Source of the DNA: Tumebacillus avium
GTDB lineage: Bacteria; Bacillota; Bacilli; Tumebacillales; Tumebacillaceae
Length of the DNA stretch: 64,000 nt
Direction: 5' to 3'
Assembly (NCBI RefSeq): GCF_002162355.1
Contig: NZ_CP021434.1
Coordinates: 714,501 to 778,500, forward strand
This document shows positions 61,801 through 64,000 of the stretch, piece after piece. Every line of letters starts with the position of its first letter. The stretch's first letter is position 1. A model generated the notes under the pieces. That model was not told the origin of the DNA, made no database searches, and saw only the letters and a program-made list of their open reading frames with translations. Both the position numbers and the translations under genes were made by a program.

Positions 61801-63500
61801 TTCGGCACGATTTTGTGCTGGCCGTAGAAGACGCCGCGCGCGCGGGTCCCTTGCGGCTGCCAGGCATCCAACTTGTTGCGCAGATCGTCGAGACTGTTCA
61901 CCACCAGCGCCAGACGGTGCGTGTAGTGGCCGCGTCCCGTGTTGGCGGTGAAGCAGATGTCTGCCAACGCAAGCTCTGTGCCGCTTTGCAACTGCGTGCG
62001 GTACGCCGCAACGAGCCGTTCCAGCGCCCCTTCCGTTTTTGCAGACAAGGTGAGCAGATGCGCGGTGGAAGGTTCGGCCGGCACCGGCAGTGGAGCACGC
62101 TTTGGCGCTTCTTCCAGCACGATGTGTGCGTTGGTGCCGGAGATGCCAAACGAGGAGACCCCGCAGCGGCGCGGCTGACCTTCCGGCGTGTCCCAGTCGC
62201 GCAGTTTGTTGTTCACATAGACTGGCGAGTTGCCGAAATCGATCGTGCGGTTCGGCTTGTTAAAATGCAGCGCCGCCGGAATTTTCTTGTTTTGCAACGC
62301 GAGCACCGCTTTGATAAAGTTCGCCGCGCCGGCCGCTTCAAACAGGTGGCCGATGTTCGTTTTGACAGAGGACAAGGCGCAGAACTGCGTGTTGTTCGTG
62401 TAGCGGCGGAAGGCGTTTTGGATGCCTTTGACTTCAATCGGGTCGCCGAGGTTGGTGCCGGTGCCGTGCGTCTCGATGTAGGAGATCGTCGCCGGGTCGA
62501 TTTTCGCATCTTCCCACGCTTTGACGATCACGTCGGTCTGGGCAGCCGGGTTGGGCGCGGTGATGCCGATCGAGCTGCCGTCCTGGTTGACGGCGACGCC
62601 TTTGATCACCGCATAGATGTGATCTCCGTCGTTCATCGCTTCCTGGAGCGGCTTGAGCAGCACCGCTGCCACGCCTTCACCGACCCCTGCGCCGTCGGAG
62701 CGGTCATCAAAGGCGCGGGTTCTGCCGTCCGCCGACTCGATGCCCAGCGTCTCGCTGTCATCTTTCGTCGGCACCGTGCTCAGCCGAATCCCGCCGGCGA
62801 TCGCCATCGAGCATTGCCCGCTGCGCAGCGCCTGCACCGCAAGCGAGATCGAGACCAGCGAAGAGGAGCAGGCGGTGTCGATGACCATCGTCGGCCCCTT
62901 TAGGTCGAGATGGAAGGAGATGCGGCTTGGAATCAGCGCGGTCAAGTTGCCGACGATGGAAGAGGAATCGAGCTCCGTGCTGTCATAGACGACTTTGCCG
63001 TACGAGTCTTTCAGGTTGTTGGCAAATCCGACATAGACCCCGGTGTTCGTGCCGGCCAGCTTCTGCCCGCCGTAGCCTGCGTCTTCAATCGCCGCCCACA
63101 CCGTCTCCAAAAAGAGGCGCTGGGCCGGGTCCATCATGCTCGCTTCTTTTGGCGAGATGCGGAAGAATCCGCAGTCAAACTTGTCGATGTGATCCAAGTA
63201 CGCGCCTTCGCTGTACTCGGTGTCTTCGCTGAAGCGGCCTTGGCTTTTCAGGTAGACGTCGATGTCTGCTCTGCGCGAATCGGGAAACTGCCGGATCGCG
63301 TCGATGCCGTTTTCGATCACCGACCAGTAGTCTTCGAGCGTATTGGCCAAAGGCAGGTCGGCTGCCATCCCGATCACAGCGATGTCGCCCGAGGTGTTGA
63401 CCTCTTCTTCTTTGAGCATCTTGATCATCTCAACGGCGGTCTGTTTCTCAATCTTGCCGGCGTTGATGTTTTCGACTACGAATTTGTAGATATTTTTCAT
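55848..63500 (-). CDS. trans-AT PKS: KS-KR-ACP-KS-KR-ACP
   Basis: This 2550-aa bimodular synthase has module 1: KS (Cys211, ETHGTGT, KTNIGH), KR near 900-1070 (YLITGGTGGIGLEIAK) and ACP Ser about 1227 (LGGDSLM). Module 2 has KS (Cys1461, EAHGTAT, KSNIGH), KR near 2145 (VITGGAGGIGLEVAR) and ACP Ser about 2467 (LGADSIL). The spaces between KS and KR are filled by the KS-linker and the KR structural half; there is no room for a DH. N-terminal (VVENINAGKIEKQTAVEM) and C-terminal (FDNLENDDVSLEEALNSL) helices are docking segments matching those of its neighbours. Both KR domains lack the LDD motif. AAGGA precedes the ATG. Each module should leave a beta-hydroxyl. Confidence 0.95.
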   Translation of the reverse strand: MKNIYKFVVENINAGKIEKQTAVEMIKMLKEEEVNTSGDIAVIGMAADLPLANTLEDYWSVIENGIDAIRQFPDSRRADIDVYLKSQGRFSEDTEYSEGAYLDHIDKFDCGFFRISPKEASMMDPAQRLFLETVWAAIEDAGYGGQKLAGTNTGVYVGFANNLKDSYGKVVYDSTELDSSSIVGNLTALIPSRISFHLDLKGPTMVIDTACSSSLVSISLAVQALRSGQCSMAIAGGIRLSTVPTKDDSETLGIESADGRTRAFDDRSDGAGVGEGVAAVLLKPLQEAMNDGDHIYAVIKGVAVNQDGSSIGITAPNPAAQTDVIVKAWEDAKIDPATISYIETHGTGTNLGDPIEVKGIQNAFRRYTNNTQFCALSSVKTNIGHLFEAAGAANFIKAVLALQNKKIPAALHFNKPNRTIDFGNSPVYVNNKLRDWDTPEGQPRRCGVSSFGISGTNAHIVLEEAPKRAPLPVPAEPSTAHLLTLSAKTEGALERLVAAYRTQLQSGTELALADICFTANTGRGHYTHRLALVVNSLDDLRNKLDAWQPQGTRARGVFYGQHKIVPKGRDVLGENEMTEGDLHALTRQTAEFLQEKADELWQSRTVLDHFCKLYTAGAEIDWTALYAGREAYRLPLPTYPFELTRCWLDISLDAAAEQEPELDLYYTMNWVPGKLNAPADAEMKLGTVLIFADQMGLGAQLAAEYRAGGRACIMVEAGVAFEQLAPNHFVIGSREEDYHLLFETLQHEPLSQIVHLFAKTGQTGVGSLSDLTASQQRGLYSAFYLTRALMNNNFRDNLDIVLIADYASEVSGTEPLLKPENASLFGIGKVVSLEYPHLKCRCLDLDDEVSVETLLAELNATGTLYQVAYRDGGRYEEQFTEVDLPAFPDHPIEMKADGVYLITGGTGGIGLEIAKHFASKGKINLALLSRSGMPDRSEWAALQSTTEDKKLRHKLSFIEEIEANGTTVDCYAANVADADELQSVLVGLRSKYGKINGVLHAAGIPGDGYLVRKEHAVFDEVVAPKIQGTWILDQLTQADELDFFLIFSSGIAILGEAGQGDYVPANAYKDAYAAYRNKQGRLTTTFDWTSWKSAGMSVEYGFNVDLIFKSIPTEQAIKGFDEVLNKQIPRVLIGELNYKSQYMALLETLSFHISPKTQLLLDQTKALLAANRPQASEQKKRSGGKGEIRLIGKDGEITAVEKTVAQIYRDILGFDEINVHDSFFELGGDSLMLNKMHAQLDQEFPGKVKVADLFAHTSISKLSEFIGNDEAAEKLTIGERANEISDDDIAVIGLAVDMPMAGNADEFWANIAGGLDSIKPFPDHRAKTMNEYLLFEGEKEENLKYLKGAYLDNIDEFDYKFFKLSPKEAALTDPHQRLFMKTIYHAIEDAGYGGTRLAGSNTGVYVGFASSLKDSYQRMINEIDPELLPISAVGNIAAMIPSRITYFLDLKGPAMVIDTACSSTLVAIHAACRDIKNGDCEAAIVAGARISLAPLDREYMKIGIESATGYTMTFDNQATGSGLGEGAAAVLLKPLKQALADGDQVYAVIKGSAYNQDGTSMGITAPNPAAQESVLVKAWQRAGVHPETLSFIEAHGTATPLGDPIEIDALQKAFQKFTDKTQFCAIGAVKSNIGHLYEAAGITAFVKSVLAIKNKQIPPSIHFERPNPKISFTDSPVYVNTRTRPYENADVPMRAGVSSWGFSGTNAHIVLEAAPVREKIGREQGLQVFTLSAKGEYSFETLIADYRTFLRDNPDADMLDICFTASTGRDHSNHRLAILLREGEHLADKLASLQLDGGSQTDIFHGFHRVVSEPQDSAAAITERDRAQLSGEAREKLFAYLDSGRQDVQLLEELCALYVRGADVDWIELYQDLPAQRISLPLYPYEPNPCWLEVPEGRKQRLSDKPDQFFTIAWKPETLASAATRTVTGGVLLFQDGKGIGEQLAARYRAENRLVITVELGQAYRKLSDQQYVITGSEADYFALADAVKAIELDKIVHLFAVQAEEVNSLESLEANQEIGLYSLFRLVRGLAAAGIERELDIVTIAEYTAEVTGAEPRIRPENATMFGMGKVVRKEHPNLITRCIDIDEQTPLEALYAELEAEHDLYQVAYRSGARFIEEFTEVDADRAEDRPLQVKEDGVYVITGGAGGIGLEVARYLASQNLIHLVLLNRSKMPAAEEWGAILEAGQDERTIEKIRNLQSIEALGGTVTCYSVSVADREALAAVLSEVRSKWGKIDGVIHGAGVGGAEPIVTRSQADFDAVFTPKVQGTWNLDELTREDNLDFLVLFSSIASMFSMPGQGDYIAANSYLDSYASYRNKLGLRTITVNWSTWRETGMSVQHNFNIDTLFKAIMTREAIEGLDKILNKGVPRALIGEVNYDSKIIFLLEKSAFRLSNKIGGELGKRTSSTKARLKKAKGSPAGEVVLVGNDSGEYAETEKRIAEICQETLGFSEINIYDNFFELGADSILLTRMHTLLDKEWPGVIAVTDIFEYTSIYKLAQYIKEKDGDQAAVVPEEKPDIEDALRNIFDNLENDDVSLEEALNSLKDI

Positions 63501-63532
63501 ATCAGTCCTTACCCCACTCTGAGTTATTTGCC

Positions 63533-64000
63533 TTACAGCTTACTCAGACTTTCCACCAGCTCGTCGATGGAGAGGTTCCCTTTCTCCATCTCGCCGAGCA
63601 GATCGTGTACGCCTTGATCCAGTTCGACGTCCGGTTTTTTCTCTTTTTCCGGGAGCATGGCCGGCGGTTCGCTTGCCGAGTTTTGGGCGGCGATGTAGTT
63701 CGCCAGCTTCAAGATCGTCGAGTGCTCGAAAATGTCGGCGACGGCGACTTGGCCCGGATATTCGATCTCCAGCCTGGCATGCATTTTCTTCAGCAACAGC
63801 GAATCTGCGCCAAGCTCAAAGAACGAGTCGTAGATGTTGATCTCCTGGAAGCCCAGCGTCTCCTGGCAGATCACGGCGATTTTCTGCTCGATCTCGGAGT
63901 ACGATTCCTCGCCGCGTCCGACCAGTTTGACCGGGCCGCCCGCAGGTTTGGAGACTTTTTTCGCCGGGCTTTTGACTGTGGTGCGCTCCAGCGTCCGGCG
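63533..64000 (-). CDS. C-terminal end of an upstream trans-AT PKS (ACP and docking helix; partial)
   Basis: The frame is open to the right edge of the window. The visible 155 residues hold an ACP (DSFFELGADSLLLKKM) and a C-terminal docking helix (LLGEMEKGNLSIDELVESL) like those of the next proteins. It is therefore the last carrier of the preceding PKS, which must hand its chain to the bimodular synthase starting 33 bp downstream. The upstream modules, and the loading mode of the polyketide, lie outside the window. Confidence 0.93.
   Translation of the reverse strand, partial: RRTLERTTVKSPAKKVSKPAGGPVKLVGRGEESYSEIEQKIAVICQETLGFQEINIYDSFFELGADSLLLKKMHARLEIEYPGQVAVADIFEHSTILKLANYIAAQNSASEPPAMLPEKEKKPDVELDQGVHDLLGEMEKGNLSIDELVESLSKL

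Noticed and set aside
46741-63500. Possible dehydratase domains between KS and KR
   Set aside because: The spacer is explained by the KS-linker and the structural half of the KR. No HxxxGxxxxP motif was seen.
1-64000. CRISPR arrays, tRNA or rRNA genes, insertion sequences, attachment sites
   Set aside because: Looked for short regularly spaced repeats, tRNA-like arms, transposase-like proteins and terminal inverted repeats; none found. Repeated sequence in the PKS and NRPS genes is domain homology.

Overview
The window looks like the chromosome of a GC-rich, spore-former-type Firmicute (Bacillales; a Tumebacillus/Alicyclobacillaceae-like genome is my guess, not proven). The reasons are sigma-A promoters with near-consensus boxes, strong purine-rich Shine-Dalgarno sites, frequent GTG/TTG starts, T-tailed terminators, and a peptide-sensing HTH-TPR regulator with a tiny secreted peptide beside it. 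Almost the whole window is secondary metabolism; I see no rRNA, tRNA, CRISPR or insertion sequence.

Region A (1-20.7 kb) reads as a lipopeptide locus. A fatty-acyl-AMP ligase/ACP/C/A synthetase (1-4624, running off the left edge) would start the peptide on a fatty acid. A second NRPS (10203-17147) holds C-A-PCP-C-A-PCP plus a decayed half C domain; its A domains read as Asp-like and Val-like. Two precursor operons flank them. A rightward operon (4977-8752) encodes a FAD-linked 2-hydroxyacid oxidase, a hydroxymandelate-synthase-like enzyme and an aminotransferase, which together would make 4-hydroxyphenylglycine. A leftward operon (17345-20627) encodes glutamate mutase GlmS, GlmE and the reactivase GlmL, which would make 3-methylaspartate. 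An MFS exporter lies between.

Region B (20.7-31.5 kb) is regulatory and accessory. It holds a 44-aa exported peptide gene divergent from an RRNPP-type regulator, an acetyltransferase-like gene, ArsR and TetR regulators, an unusual three-gene operon (alanyl-tRNA-synthetase-like protein plus two paralogous ATP-grasp ligases, 24787-28503), an oligopeptide-binding protein fused to a stalk domain, and a secreted M23 peptidase.

Region C (31.5-64 kb, all leftward) is a trans-AT polyketide/NRPS assembly line running off the right edge. Its order of transcription is: PKS modules (four complete KS-KR-ACP modules plus the last ACP of an upstream protein), the last ending in a C domain; a 3-hydroxyacyl-CoA dehydrogenase, ACP, acyl-CoA dehydrogenase and FkbH set that would make a hydroxymalonyl-type extender; a stand-alone acyltransferase; a MacB-like ABC exporter; and two paralogous cysteine-activating modules, one ending in a thioesterase and the other in a reductase. 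No DH, ER or methyltransferase domain is visible, so the chain should be a polyol joined to cysteine.

Whether A and C act on one product or are two neighbouring clusters cannot be settled from this window.
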